Shown: positions 16,823-25,898 of the stretch, in pieces
Layout of the letters: each line of letters begins with the position of its first letter
Numbering within the stretch: the stretch's first letter is position 1
Assembly: GCF_030812775.1 (NCBI RefSeq)
Contig: NZ_JAUSTI010000003.1
Span: 310,001-374,000, forward strand
Length of the DNA: 64,000 bases
Reading direction: 5' to 3'
Source: Paenibacillus tundrae
Lineage (GTDB): Bacteria > Bacillota > Bacilli > Paenibacillales > Paenibacillaceae
Made by a program: the position numbers and the translations under genes
The notes under the pieces: model-generated
The model's input: the letters and a program-made list of their open reading frames with translations, nothing else
Databases searched by the model: none
Told to the model about the DNA's origin: nothing

Positions 16823-16877
16823 TATAAAAAAACCGATGCATATCAACAGATGGGGTGTCTGCGATACACATCGGTTT
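16823..16877 (-). terminator. Terminator of the bmrCD-like operon
   Basis: On the minus strand AAACCGATG and CATCGGTTT pair, with a partly paired extension inward, followed by a run of T. It lies downstream of the second exporter gene. Confidence 0.85.
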
Positions 16878-16937
16878 ATTTTCATACACATTGTAGATTC
16901 ATTTTAGCTTAGATGTATAACCACATAATCCTTTACT

Positions 16938-19025
16938 CTAGGCGTTGCCTCCAGCAAAGGAAGAGGTGCGTATTGCTTCATGGGCTGTGCCTTGAGTTTG
17001 ATCAGCTTGAACAGCCTGAGCACCTTGTTGCAGTTGATACATCTGATAGTATCGACCTTGGAGTGCCATTAACTCATCATGTGCTCCTTGTTCAACAATT
17101 CGTCCACGATGCAGTACCAGAATCTGATCTGCTGAGCGAATGGTGGAGAGACGATGGGCGATGATGAAGGTTGTTCGTCCTTTTTTGAGCACTTCGAGTG
17201 CATTTTGAATCAAGGCTTCCGTTTCGGTATCAATGTTGGCTGTAGCTTCATCCAGAATAAGAATGGCCGGATCAAATGCCAACGCACGGGCAAAGGAAAT
17301 CAGTTGACGTTGTCCAGCAGACAGCGTGCTTCCTTTTTCAATTACCGGTTCATCGAAGCCTTGAGGCAAATGAGCTAAGATACGCTCTGCACCCACATCG
17401 CGGAGTGCCTGTTCAATCTGCTCACGCGTAATCTTCTGATCCCCGAGGCTTACGTTAGAGGCAATCGTTCCGGTAAATAGATAAGGATCTTGTAGTACAA
17501 TCCCCATATGTTCACGAATCCATTGTTTCGGAAGATCCTTCACGTTTTGTCCGTCAATAGTAATCTTCCCTTTTTGCGGGTCGTAGAATCGGAATAATAA
17601 ATTTATAATGGAGCTCTTGCCTGAACCGGTATGACCAACCAACGCAACTGTTTGCCCTTGAGAGGCTTGGAACGAGATGTTGTTTAATACAAAGTCTTTG
17701 TTGTAGGCAAAGGACACGTCATCAAAGACAACATTTCCTTTGTATCTTGGCATTGAACCATCGGTAACGGCTTCTCCTTTTTCATCCATTAGTTCGAATA
17801 CACGTCCAGCAGATACGAGAGAGGAGTCGAGGTTCGCCAGCTGGTTTACCATACCTGTTATCGGCTGGAACAGACGACCAAGTACATCCACGAATGCGTA
17901 CAATACACCTAGCGAGATGATACTGGTGCCATCCAGCACACTTGATCCAAAATACCACAGGACAACCGCAAAAGCGATATTCCGCAATACGTTAACCAGA
18001 TTGTGTGAGGTAAAGGCGTTCAGGTTAAGCATTTTGTTCTGATGTTTCATATAGTCATCATTCAGATCTTCAAATTCCTGTTTCGTTTGTTTCTGATGGC
18101 GGAATACGCGGATAATGGACATCCCTTGAATGGACTCGTTAATGATCGCATTGATCTCGCTGAGTCGTGAACGAATGATCGTATTGTAGCGAGTAGCGAA
18201 TTTGCGATATAGCACAATCCAAGCAATAAGCATCGGAACAACAAATAAGGAGATGAGACCAAGACGAACATCGAGCAGGAAGAGTGCGACATACACCCCT
18301 GCGATTGTAATAATTCCCGAGAAGAAGTTCGACAGTACTGCAACAAACAGATCCTTAACGGCCTCCGTATCGTTGGTCACTCGTGAGACGACTTTACCTG
18401 CAGGCAGATTGTCAAAGAAATTGACCGGCAGACGCTGAATGTGAGCATACACATCATTGCGAAGACGTTGAATGACCTTATTGGCGGACGATTGAAGCCA
18501 GTAAGTTTTACCAAATTCCATAATGACCGAGATGACAAGAAAAATCATGTAATATACGATCAATTGATAGATGCTTGGCATTTCCGGTTTGTAAAAAGCA
18601 AACAGTTCTCCAGCCGACAGAGGCACTGCTGCATATTGACCGGTTACTTCGCCTGAACGGGTTACCGTCAGGGTGCCATCGGCATAAGAGCGGTCTCCGT
18701 CAGGTGTGCTCACCGGTTCATTTACAAAATAAAAGCTACGTCCAGCTTGCAGTATGCGTACCTCGGCACCTTTACTTTCCGCTGGTTCGAATAATCCTTC
18801 ACGTTTATAATTCTTTCCTTGATATACCGCCGCATCTTCTGAAGCAGATGTCTCATAGAAGGGCTGTTCAATGGCTAACAAATGATTGTCGATCATATTT
18901 TTGGCGATAAAAGGGCCGGCGAGCTCTGCCGCAACACCGATCGCAAGCATAATTAATGCGGCTATAAAAGTACCTTTGGCTTTTAAGGCGTATTGTAATA
19001 GCCGTTTGCCTGTATTCGATTTCAA
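16938..19025 (-). CDS. bmrD: BmrD-like heterodimeric multidrug ABC exporter subunit
   Basis: This 695-residue half-transporter matches B. subtilis BmrD/YheH closely by eye, including the long extracytoplasmic insert between the first two membrane helices (residues about 38-135). Walker A is GHTGSGKSS, the signature is LSAGQRQ, and Walker B ends in the catalytic Glu (LILDEATANID). With BmrC it should export drugs using ATP at one competent site. The start is TTG 19025, set by AGGAGG a few bases upstream, and the gene lies 12 bases after the BmrC-like gene. Confidence 0.9.
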   Translation of the reverse strand: MKSNTGKRLLQYALKAKGTFIAALIMLAIGVAAELAGPFIAKNMIDNHLLAIEQPFYETSASEDAAVYQGKNYKREGLFEPAESKGAEVRILQAGRSFYFVNEPVSTPDGDRSYADGTLTVTRSGEVTGQYAAVPLSAGELFAFYKPEMPSIYQLIVYYMIFLVISVIMEFGKTYWLQSSANKVIQRLRNDVYAHIQRLPVNFFDNLPAGKVVSRVTNDTEAVKDLFVAVLSNFFSGIITIAGVYVALFLLDVRLGLISLFVVPMLIAWIVLYRKFATRYNTIIRSRLSEINAIINESIQGMSIIRVFRHQKQTKQEFEDLNDDYMKHQNKMLNLNAFTSHNLVNVLRNIAFAVVLWYFGSSVLDGTSIISLGVLYAFVDVLGRLFQPITGMVNQLANLDSSLVSAGRVFELMDEKGEAVTDGSMPRYKGNVVFDDVSFAYNKDFVLNNISFQASQGQTVALVGHTGSGKSSIINLLFRFYDPQKGKITIDGQNVKDLPKQWIREHMGIVLQDPYLFTGTIASNVSLGDQKITREQIEQALRDVGAERILAHLPQGFDEPVIEKGSTLSAGQRQLISFARALAFDPAILILDEATANIDTETEALIQNALEVLKKGRTTFIIAHRLSTIRSADQILVLHRGRIVEQGAHDELMALQGRYYQMYQLQQGAQAVQADQTQGTAHEAIRTSSFAGGNA

Positions 19026-19037
19026 AGCGTTGACCTC

Positions 19038-20783
19038 CTACGTGGACAGATTGGATTCCACCTGTTGCCGTTCATATTGTTCACGATACCAACCGTTCAT
19101 GGCAAGTAGTTCCTGATGGGTTCCTTCTTCCGTAATTTTCCCGTGCTCAAGTACAATGATTCGGTCAGCATGTTCAATAGCAGACAGGCGATGAGTCGAG
19201 ATCAACGTTGTTTTACCCGAGCGTTTGTTGCGTATATTTTCAATGATTTTAGCTTCGGTTCTCGCATCAACTGCGGAAAGGGCATCATCCAGAATAAGAA
19301 TATCTGGATCCGAGATGAACGCACGCGCGAGGGATACCCGCTGCTTTTGTCCACCAGATAGAGCAATACCTTTTTCTCCAACGAGTGTATCGAGTCCGTC
19401 AGACAATGTTCCAAGATCTCCGTCAAAAGCAGCTGTGCGAATGGCTTCCATGATGACATCATCACTTGCACCAGGTTTACCAAACTGAATGTTCTGGCGA
19501 ACCGATTTGGAGAATAGCACTTGCTCTTGCGGCACATAACCAATCCAGCTATGCAAGTCGTCTTTAGCAATTTCCTGAATGGGGTGACCCGAAATGCTTA
19601 GTTTACCTGATCCGGCAGGGTATTCGTGTAGCAACTGCTTCAGCAGTGTGGACTTACCACTACCTGTACGACCGACAATGCCAAGTGTCTGACCGCGGCG
19701 TAGTGAAAAGTTAATATGACTAAGATTGTCTACTGTAGAACTAGGATAACGGAACGTAACATCTTGCATGACGATCTCTTCTGGGTTCGAAATGTAAGCG
19801 GGTTGTTCAACATCTTGAACAGCGGGTTCCACCGATAATGTCTCGTTGACCCGATCAAGGGAGGCACTACCGCGCTGCATCAGGTTAATTAACTCACCAA
19901 TGGCGAACATCGGCCAGATCATCATCCCCAGGTACATATTAAATGATACGAGATCCCCCAAAGTGATTTCATTGTGAAACACAAGATATATGCCGTAAGC
20001 AAGCGCAATGACATAACTAAGTCCAACGCAAAGTCGGATCGTAGGTTCGAATAATGCATCCATCCGTGCGACGGCTAGATTTTTGCGGTACACGTCTTCG
20101 GTAACATCGGCAAAACGCTTCTCATCCAGACGCTCCTGAACATACGCACGTACTACCCGAATTCCTGCAATGGATTCAAGTACTTGGTCGTTCATATCAC
20201 CGAAGGCATCCTGAGCGAGAGTATAGCGCTGATGCACGGCTTTACCGTAGATCATCATAGCGATGGCAATAAAAGGCAGGGGCAGAATGGCTGCCAGAGT
20301 CAGCTTCCAGCTAACTAGAAAACCCATAGCGAGCAATACTGTTGCCAAGAAAGCAGTAGAGTCCGTTAACGTAAGCATGCCGAAGCCTGCTGTGGTTGCA
20401 ATCGAACGAAGATCGTTGGTAGCACGAGCCATAAGGTCGCCGGTTCTGTTCTTTTCAAAAAAGGGCGGTGTCATCCGTAACAGATGATCCATGAAACGTG
20501 AACGCAATAGACGTTCTACCAAGTTAGCTCCGCCAAATAATTTGTGCATCCATATGTACGTAATCAGATAGATAATAACGACGGTTCCTAAAATAAGTAA
20601 AATGTAGCTAGTAAGTGATGCTCCTGTAATCGACCCACGTACAATCTCGTCAATCGCATTACCGAGAAGACGAGGGGGCAGGAGTTCTGCGACACCTACA
20701 AGAATGAGCAAAATGACACCAATCAGGTATCTTTTGCGCTCTAGCCGGAAAAACCAGGCTAGGTTTTTAAGTACTGAGAACAA
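19038..20783 (-). CDS. bmrC: BmrC-like heterodimeric multidrug ABC exporter subunit
   Basis: A 581-residue half-transporter: six membrane helices, then an ATPase with Walker A GRTGSGKST, signature LSGGQKQ and Walker B LILDDAL. The residue after Walker B is Asp instead of Glu, the mark of the degenerate site in heterodimers such as BmrCD. TTG 20783 has GGAAGGG seven bases upstream. The order bmrC-bmrD and the upstream leader ORF plus terminator copy the B. subtilis operon, where ribosome stalling on a leader peptide induces expression in response to translation inhibitors. Confidence 0.9.
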   Translation of the reverse strand: MFSVLKNLAWFFRLERKRYLIGVILLILVGVAELLPPRLLGNAIDEIVRGSITGASLTSYILLILGTVVIIYLITYIWMHKLFGGANLVERLLRSRFMDHLLRMTPPFFEKNRTGDLMARATNDLRSIATTAGFGMLTLTDSTAFLATVLLAMGFLVSWKLTLAAILPLPFIAIAMMIYGKAVHQRYTLAQDAFGDMNDQVLESIAGIRVVRAYVQERLDEKRFADVTEDVYRKNLAVARMDALFEPTIRLCVGLSYVIALAYGIYLVFHNEITLGDLVSFNMYLGMMIWPMFAIGELINLMQRGSASLDRVNETLSVEPAVQDVEQPAYISNPEEIVMQDVTFRYPSSTVDNLSHINFSLRRGQTLGIVGRTGSGKSTLLKQLLHEYPAGSGKLSISGHPIQEIAKDDLHSWIGYVPQEQVLFSKSVRQNIQFGKPGASDDVIMEAIRTAAFDGDLGTLSDGLDTLVGEKGIALSGGQKQRVSLARAFISDPDILILDDALSAVDARTEAKIIENIRNKRSGKTTLISTHRLSAIEHADRIIVLEHGKITEEGTHQELLAMNGWYREQYERQQVESNLST

Positions 20784-20847
20784 GTGCTATCCCTTCCTTT
20801 CCATATCTGTGAAATACATTATCGTTCATATATTTACTTGTGACCAC

Positions 20848-20881
20848 AAAAAAAGACACACCGCACGCAGGCGGTATGTCT
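20848..20881 (-). terminator. Attenuator terminator in the bmrC leader
   Basis: On the minus strand AGACATACCGC pairs with GCGGTGTGTCT and seven T follow, 65 bases before the bmrC start. A competing upstream hairpin (TACGG...CCGTA with inner GGCTC/GAGCC, about 20893-20933) lies between it and the leader ORF. This arrangement suits transcription attenuation. A 15-codon ORF lies in the hairpin but has no ribosome site. Confidence 0.8.
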
Positions 20882-20942
20882 TAGGTATCATTCATACGGC
20901 AGCATGGCTCCGAGAGCAGAGCCACCACCGTACATAATTATA

Positions 20943-20956
20943 TTGTGAGTTCACAA
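20943..20956. promoter_or_regulatory. Palindrome TTGTGA-GT-TCACAA in the bmr leader
   Basis: A perfect 6-bp inverted repeat around a 2-base centre. It lies downstream of the likely promoter and leader ORF, next to a TATAAT on the minus strand (20937-20942). It could be a repressor site for a second promoter or part of the leader RNA fold. Confidence 0.35.
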
Positions 20957-20995
20957 CATAGTATATCTGATCAACAGATTGCTATGATGCAGAAA

Positions 20996-21076
20996 TTATG
21001 AACGAAATAATGATTTCGGGGCTGCTCCGGTATTCAGTTGTAAGTTAGTTAGAACAAACATATCGCTATTAAACAC
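20996..21076 (-). CDS. Leader-peptide ORF of the bmrCD-like operon, 26 residues
   Basis: GTG 21076 has AAGGGTGA five bases upstream and opens a 26-codon frame (MFNSDMFVLTNLQLNTGAAP and six further residues) ending at 20996. A promoter-like pair lies 56 bases upstream and an intrinsic terminator lies downstream, before bmrC. In B. subtilis the corresponding position holds bmrB, whose translation controls read-through into bmrCD. The peptide shows no similarity that I can confirm to BmrB, so the assignment rests on position, ribosome site and the terminator. Confidence 0.6.
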   Translation of the reverse strand: MFNSDMFVLTNLQLNTGAAPKSLFRS

Positions 21077-21131
21077 CGTAATCACCCTTTCTTTTTTGGG
21101 AATAAATTCAATGTGAATCTCGTATGTTTGC

Positions 21132-21161
21132 ATCTTAACACCGCATTTTACAATCTGTCAA
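21132..21161 (-). promoter_or_regulatory. Candidate promoter of the bmr leader
   Basis: On the minus strand a perfect TTGACA (21161-21156) is followed after 18 bases by TAAGAT (21137-21132). Transcription would start near 21125 and include the 26-codon leader ORF. Confidence 0.55.
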
Positions 21162-21426
21162 ACTTTTTTCACAAATGAGCAATGTCTGGGTTTAGAGAAG
21201 CCAGGAATGGAGTAACAAGCAGTGAAGTCATATGGCTTAATACGACTGTTGTTCTATATTGCAAAATACAGTTATGGACTCATCATTTTATTTTATGTTC
21301 CATGAAGTAAATTTATTTCTTGAATCTTGTTCGTTATTCGGTAATTTGTTCTGATGTACAGTTTGTATTCCGACCATTCTAGCGATATGATGTAACATAT
21401 ATATATAGAGAAGGAGCTGACACCAC

Positions 21427-21723
21427 ATGAGTACCATACATGTAACTGACCGCGCTGCGCGCTGGTACAAGGAAGAGCTTAATTTGAACGACGGGGATAG
21501 CATTCGATTTTTTGCCCGTTATAGCTCAGGCGGAGGTCTTCATCCCGGATTTTCGTTAGGTATCGCGGTTGAGGAACCAAGACATCCTGCCGAGCAAACA
21601 GAAGCATCTGGTATTCACTTTTTCATGGAGGATCACGATTATTGGTATCTAAAAGGTCATGAGCTTCATGTGGATGTTGTTGATGAAGGTCAAGATATTG
21701 AATATCGATACACTGAAGTATAA
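21427..21723 (+). CDS. HesB/YneR-like iron-sulfur biosynthesis family protein
   Basis: A 98-residue protein with the N-terminal VTDRAARWYKEEL and the DSIRFFARYSSGGGLHPGFSLGI block of the YneR subgroup of the HesB/IscA fold. It lacks the conserved Cys residues of true A-type Fe-S carriers, as YneR proteins usually do, so an Fe-S transfer role is not supported by residues. ATG 21427 follows GAAGGAGCTGACACCAC. It is a single gene; the Nudix gene follows after 118 bases. Confidence 0.8.
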   Translation: MSTIHVTDRAARWYKEELNLNDGDSIRFFARYSSGGGLHPGFSLGIAVEEPRHPAEQTEASGIHFFMEDHDYWYLKGHELHVDVVDEGQDIEYRYTEV

Positions 21724-21841
21724 TCCCTTACTCATAAATACATGCCTTTAGAACGTTCCGTAGGTTGGAGAGAAATGTGTTGCACTGATCTGACTATAGG
21801 TCTAAGTCGTCTCTTCGGCTTGGAACAGGAGGGGATAAATA

Positions 21842-22285
21842 GTGAATCCGCCAGCGCGAGATTTGGCTCAGTATATTGCTAACCGAGCGTTTATCGTCGT
21901 AAAGGCTGCTATATGGGCCGAGAACGAACATGGTGAAGTATTGTTAATCCAGCATGCAGACCAGAGTCATTGGCGAATTCCTGCAGGTCAGATGCGTCCA
22001 GGAGAATCGATTGAAGAGACTGCTTATCGAGAGCTGTGGGAGGAGACGGGCTGGACTACAGATCATATGGTGTTAGAAGGTCTCCATTCAGGGCCAGAGC
22101 TGAGACAGCTTCATACGAGCGGGGATGAAGACTATTATGTGATCGCTCTGTTTCGAACTCGAATTATCCAAGATGACCTTGTGAAGTCTCGTGTAAAAAG
22201 TGAAGCAGGTCTGAAGTTTTTTCCCATTGGATCTCTGCCTGTCCTCAATGATTTTACCCGAATGTTGTTAGCACGCTCCAACTGA
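21842..22285 (+). CDS. Nudix hydrolase
   Basis: A 147-residue protein with a complete Nudix box (GQMRPGE...AYRELWEETGW, about residues 45-67). It should cleave a nucleoside diphosphate linked to another group, with Mg2+ bound by the box Glu residues. GTG 21842 is set by AGGAGGGG upstream. The substrate cannot be predicted. A repeat-rich tail and a bidirectional terminator follow. Confidence 0.85.
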   Translation: MNPPARDLAQYIANRAFIVVKAAIWAENEHGEVLLIQHADQSHWRIPAGQMRPGESIEETAYRELWEETGWTTDHMVLEGLHSGPELRQLHTSGDEDYYVIALFRTRIIQDDLVKSRVKSEAGLKFFPIGSLPVLNDFTRMLLARSN

Positions 22286-22287
22286 AA

Positions 22288-22405
22288 TGAATGACTTGAG
22301 TGCAAGCCAAGTGCCAATTAAGCAAAAAAAGGATACAAACCGAGCGCCAATAATTACAAACCAAGTGCGAACGAAGTACAAATGAAGTACAAATGAATTA
22401 CAAAA
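22288..22405. repeat. Degenerate short tandem repeats after the Nudix gene
   Basis: Three 11-bp units (GAAGTACAAAT, GAAGTACAAAT, GAATTACAAAA) stand head to tail at 22373-22405. Looser units containing CAAGTGC/CGAGCGC and ACAAACC precede them. It looks like replication slippage in the 3' untranslated region. Confidence 0.6.
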
Positions 22406-22417
22406 CGGAATAATGAT

Positions 22418-22443
22418 AAAAGCCTCCCGACAGGGAGGCTTTT
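22418..22443. terminator. Bidirectional terminator
   Basis: AAAAGCCTCCC and GGGAGGCTTT pair around GACA, with A and T tracts at both ends. It separates the convergent Nudix gene and the minus-strand gene at 22527. Confidence 0.88.
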
Positions 22444-22526
22444 GTGCTTTATAATCCATTCATTGCAATGCCAACTGAGAATGTTCTCAGCGGGTATACA
22501 TCCACAATAATCAATAACTATAATGC

Positions 22527-23039
22527 TTACACCTGATCAAGTGACTCCTCATCCATTGCAAAGTCAAAGTCGTCAATATCATACACTTGAACCGGAGCAG
22601 AAGATTCAATAATGCGAGCAATCAGTTCGACTTGATCTGTTAGGATAGGAATGCTCAAACGTTGTGAAGTGAGTATTAATTCCGTCTCGATTGGGTCGAA
22701 ATACTCGCCATACTGAGCCGTATCAACAGCGTTAATAATAGCAATGGAGACTTGATCACCGAACAAAATCGATGGGCTTTTGGCCCAAGGAATAAGTAGC
22801 GCACGTTCTATTTTTTTCTTATTTAATGGTTCCTCAAAATAAGAAATCATCTCGTTAATTTTGGTCTTCACATGCTGATCATCCGCAGGGTTACCCATCA
22901 GAGGATCGCTGCTGGCTTGAAACTCGTATAATTCAAGGATGGTGGTGTATGGAACAATATATTCAACAGACGCGGGTGACGCGAGCAATTGACCATAAAT
23001 AGCCACCATCACGGCTTCTGTAACAAACTGACGTGACAT
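22527..23039 (-). CDS. Conserved-looking protein of unknown function
   Basis: A 170-residue soluble acidic protein with no signal peptide or membrane segment. I recognise no domain. The ATG at 23039 follows GCAGGAGGATTCAGGAATC, a good ribosome site, which supports the gene. The C-terminal tail is strongly acidic (DIDDFDFAMDEESLDQV). It stands alone on the minus strand between the terminator at 22418 and the DUF441 gene. Confidence 0.6.
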   Translation of the reverse strand: MSRQFVTEAVMVAIYGQLLASPASVEYIVPYTTILELYEFQASSDPLMGNPADDQHVKTKINEMISYFEEPLNKKKIERALLIPWAKSPSILFGDQVSIAIINAVDTAQYGEYFDPIETELILTSQRLSIPILTDQVELIARIIESSAPVQVYDIDDFDFAMDEESLDQV

Positions 23040-23213
23040 GATTCCTGAATCCTCCTGCGGCCATTATAGTTGCGAGGTGAATCAATGTTGAATGTTAGAC
23101 GAACAAAAATCAAATTGATGTCTCCGCTATGGACTCGTGATATGAATAGAAGTATATCATACAACGGTGGGAATTACAGCCAGTTGACAGAAGGGAGTCC
23201 AGTCCAAGTTCAA

Positions 23214-23666
23214 TCAGGATTTGCCCAAAAGCAAGGATAAAATGCCTGCTGCAATAAGTGGTCCTACGGGTACACCTTTGAACAAGGCAACTCCTAACAC
23301 AGTACCGATGAGAAGTCCAGCGACGACAGTGGGCTGCGTACTCATCAATGTAGCACCCCTACCCCCGAGGTAAGCAACAAGCAGCCCAACACCAATGGCA
23401 AGCAGTGACTTCCAGTGCAGGAAGGACTCACCAATTGTCTGCAAGCTTATTTTACCGCTGGCAAGTGGAGCCATTACTCCAATAGTTAGGATGATGATCC
23501 CAATGGTCAGCCCATACTTCTCAAGCCAAGGAAATGCCTGATTCAGATTCAATACACGCAGCAATAATAGAAATACCATAGCTACAGCCACTGGAGTATT
23601 ACTGCTGATGATGCCAAGCGCGGCGAATCCGAGTAACAGCAGCGAAGTTATATCCATTGATTTCAT
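23214..23666 (-). CDS. DUF441/UPF0756 membrane protein
   Basis: A 150-residue membrane protein with four to five hydrophobic segments. Family blocks are visible: [48 protein letters not shown] and [16 protein letters not shown]. The function of the family is unknown. Its ATG overlaps the stop of bdr (ATGA), so the two are translationally coupled. Confidence 0.85.
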   Translation of the reverse strand: MKSMDITSLLLLGFAALGIISSNTPVAVAMVFLLLLRVLNLNQAFPWLEKYGLTIGIIILTIGVMAPLASGKISLQTIGESFLHWKSLLAIGVGLLVAYLGGRGATLMSTQPTVVAGLLIGTVLGVALFKGVPVGPLIAAGILSLLLGKS

Positions 23667-24661
23667 TTCCCTTCGGAAAGTTTACGATTCTTGCTCACAA
23701 TATGTTCTGCAATGTATTTTCCGTGCCAGCGCCCAGATTCAATAAATACCTCATTGGCATTACGACCTGATGCAATAACACCGCCAACATAAATGCCGGG
23801 AACACTACTTTCCATCGTTTGAGGATCATACTTGGGTTTATCCATATCTTCGGACATTTCCACCCCTACAGAAGTGAGTAGTTTACGATCGGGACGGAAA
23901 CCAGTCATGGCTAATACAAAATCATTTTCCAATTCACTGGTTGTTCCATCATGATGCAATATACGGACAGAATCATCCAAAATTTCATTAACACGTGAAT
24001 TGAGATGTAAAGTAATCCGTCCTTTTTGAACCATGCTCTCAAATAATGGACGTACCCAAGATTTAATATGTTCAGACAATCCGCTTCCACGGTACACCAT
24101 ATCAATATGAGCACCTACACGAACGAGTTCCATCGCGGCATCTACGGCAGAATTGCTTCCTCCGATAATGGCAACACGGGTCTGAGCGTAAGGGTGAGCT
24201 TCGCGGAAATAATGCGTAACCTTATCTTTGTCTTCTCCCGGAATGCCGAGGTAGTTAGGATGATCGAAATAACCTGTAGCTACAACGATATTACGTCCTT
24301 CATGAATAACATTCTGCCCACGTCGGTTCATCGTATGTACTTCGAACGTTCCATCGTCCTTACATTTGATTGCGTGAGCTTCCTCATAGTTATGAACACG
24401 AAGGTTAAAATGTTCAGCGACCTTGCGATAATAGGCAAGCGCCTCATAACGAAACGGCTTGTCGTTAGGCGTGCTAAACGGAACATTCCCGATCTCAAGC
24501 AACTCAGCCGTGCTAAAAAATTGCATATGGGTTGGATACAAATAGATGGATTGTACAATGTTGTACTTTTCTACGATTACAGCAGATAATCCCAACCGTT
24601 CACATTCGATAGCAGCAGATAGACCACAGGGTCCTCCACCGATAATAATGACATCTTCCAT
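23663..24661 (-). CDS. bdr: YpdA family bacillithiol disulfide reductase
   Basis: A flavoprotein of the thioredoxin-reductase-like group. The N-terminal FAD site is [15 protein letters not shown] (residues about 5-19) and carries the Cys after GGGP that is conserved in Bdr. The NADPH site is [16 protein letters not shown] near 165, and a C-terminal [13 protein letters not shown] block follows. Bdr reduces bacillithiol disulfide with NADPH and so keeps the cytoplasmic thiol pool reduced. ATG 24661 follows AAGGAGGAGTAAGAAC; the longer frame to 24688 is not supported. It is transcribed away from an ArsR-like gene. Confidence 0.88.
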   Translation of the reverse strand: MEDVIIIGGGPCGLSAAIECERLGLSAVIVEKYNIVQSIYLYPTHMQFFSTAELLEIGNVPFSTPNDKPFRYEALAYYRKVAEHFNLRVHNYEEAHAIKCKDDGTFEVHTMNRRGQNVIHEGRNIVVATGYFDHPNYLGIPGEDKDKVTHYFREAHPYAQTRVAIIGGSNSAVDAAMELVRVGAHIDMVYRGSGLSEHIKSWVRPLFESMVQKGRITLHLNSRVNEILDDSVRILHHDGTTSELENDFVLAMTGFRPDRKLLTSVGVEMSEDMDKPKYDPQTMESSVPGIYVGGVIASGRNANEVFIESGRWHGKYIAEHIVSKNRKLSEGK

Positions 24662-24799
24662 GTTCTTACTCCTCCTTAAATTCAGCAATATAATCCTACC
24701 GTAAATAACACTCTAATGCCAGCTTAGGGAGGTATATAGGCTGAACTGCCACACAAAAATAAAGGATTTGACTTTAATTGGACAAAAGATTAACATCAA

Positions 24800-24817
24800 A
24801 TTAGATAATCATCTAAT
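24800..24817. promoter_or_regulatory. Palindromic operator in the bdr/ArsR divergent region
   Basis: ATTAGAT and ATCTAAT form a perfect 7-bp inverted repeat around AATC, 33 bases before the ArsR-like start. Such AT-rich palindromes are typical ArsR sites. Its place between divergent genes would allow control of both. Confidence 0.5.
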
Positions 24818-24849
24818 CTATTGAGATTGAAATGGAGCTGAAAACATTC

Positions 24850-25443
24850 ATGCAGTTGGAGAAAATTGTGGCTTATCACAAAGCATTAGCTGATCCAACC
24901 CGACTTCGCATGCTGTTGTTGTTATCCCAAGGAGAATTGCACGGCCATGCTCTCGCTGAGCGGTTGAACTTGTCCCAACCCACGGTGACACATCATGCAT
25001 CGAAACTACGAGAAGTTGCGCTCATTAAAGAAAGAAGAGAGAAGAACATTGTATATTTCTCCTTAAACCCTTCTTTTATTCGTGAGCATGCACAAGCTTC
25101 CGTTGATTTTATTTTTAAAAGTGAGGAGGTTACTGAGATGAGTGAGGTCAACGAAACGCTGAAAGCATCCGTGATGAGGAATTTTTTCTCCAAGGATGGG
25201 CGAATTCGCCAAATTCCAGCGCAATATAAGAAAAAGTTGATTGTTCTTGGTCATTTGGCCGAGCAACTGGAATTCGGTCGCAAGTATACGGAAAAGGAAA
25301 TCAATGTTTTCATTCAAAATTATCATGAGGATTTTGCAACGATCCGCCGTGAGTTCATCATGCACCAGTTCATGTATCGTGCAGACGGAGTTTACGAACT
25401 GAATCCAAAAGAAATGTGGACACGTTGGGATCAAGTTAAATAA
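24850..25443 (+). CDS. ArsR-like regulator with C-terminal DUF2087
   Basis: The N-terminal winged helix is clear: KALADPTRLRMLLLL and LNLSQPTVTHHASKLREVALI (about residues 11-58). The second half (GRIRQIPAQYKKKLIVLGHLAEQLEFGRKYTEKEIN...FMYRADGVYELNP) is a DUF2087 domain. No Cys pair of metal-sensing ArsR proteins is visible, so the signal is likely not a metal. ATG 24850 has GGAG eleven bases upstream; ATG 24832 is possible but has a weak site. It faces bdr across a palindrome. Confidence 0.82.
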   Translation: MQLEKIVAYHKALADPTRLRMLLLLSQGELHGHALAERLNLSQPTVTHHASKLREVALIKERREKNIVYFSLNPSFIREHAQASVDFIFKSEEVTEMSEVNETLKASVMRNFFSKDGRIRQIPAQYKKKLIVLGHLAEQLEFGRKYTEKEINVFIQNYHEDFATIRREFIMHQFMYRADGVYELNPKEMWTRWDQVK

Positions 25444-25452
25444 CAATTGGTC

Positions 25453-25482
25453 TTGACAACAATTCAGTAAGGTGTGTAATAT
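25453..25482 (+). promoter_or_regulatory. Sigma-A type promoter of a small ORF
   Basis: TTGACA at 25453-25458 and TAATAT at 25477-25482 with an 18-base spacer. A start near 25489 would be followed by a ribosome site and the 23-codon ORF. Confidence 0.7.
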
Positions 25483-25514
25483 GTTGGATAAATCTACAAG
25501 GGAGGCGATGTAAT

Positions 25515-25586
25515 ATGACAAACTTAATGGAACTATACGTTAATTTGAATATGAACAGCGTCTCCGGAACGGATCAGAGCATATAA
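25515..25586 (+). CDS. Small ORF with own promoter and terminator, 23 residues
   Basis: ATG 25515 is preceded by AAGGGAGGCG and begins a 23-codon frame (MTNLMELYVNLNMNSVSGTD and three more residues). A strong promoter lies 33 bases upstream and an intrinsic terminator 63 bases downstream, giving a transcript of about 190 bases. It could be a free-standing small protein gene or a leader peptide that controls rsgA, whose start is about 220 bases beyond the terminator. The peptide has no recognisable similarity. Confidence 0.5.
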   Translation: MTNLMELYVNLNMNSVSGTDQSI

Positions 25587-25648
25587 TTATACAACCACAG
25601 GACAGTTTTGTCTGTTATGAGGGTATGTATTATTGCATGCAACAATGA

Positions 25649-25679
25649 AGCCACGGGTGACGTACCTGTGGCTTTTTTT
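25649..25679 (+). terminator. Intrinsic terminator after the small ORF
   Basis: AGCCAC pairs with GTGGCT, the inner GGT/ACC adds to the stem, and seven T follow. It separates the small ORF from rsgA. Confidence 0.85.
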
Positions 25680-25898
25680 GTTGCTATTAGGAATGTTCTT
25701 TTATTGCGGTCAGGGGATCTCTAACATATGAGCCTCTGAATCTTACCCTATGAAGGTCATTCTCTAATTCGCTTAACAATGATTTGCCACGGGTGCTTGA
25801 GACTTGTGGTTTTTATTTTGGATACCGAACCGGGGCACACAGGTCAATCTGTCGTTATGTCCGAATCATCATTATCATTTTTGGGAGGAAACACGAAT

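Noticed and set aside
20888..20935. 15-codon ORF in the bmr leader as the regulatory peptide
   Set aside because: It has no ribosome site and overlaps a hairpin arm; the 26-codon ORF upstream has a proper site and fits better.
24068..24589. Plus-strand frame of 173 residues opposite bdr
   Set aside because: It lies wholly antisense to a clear flavoprotein gene, and no ribosome site or family similarity was seen.
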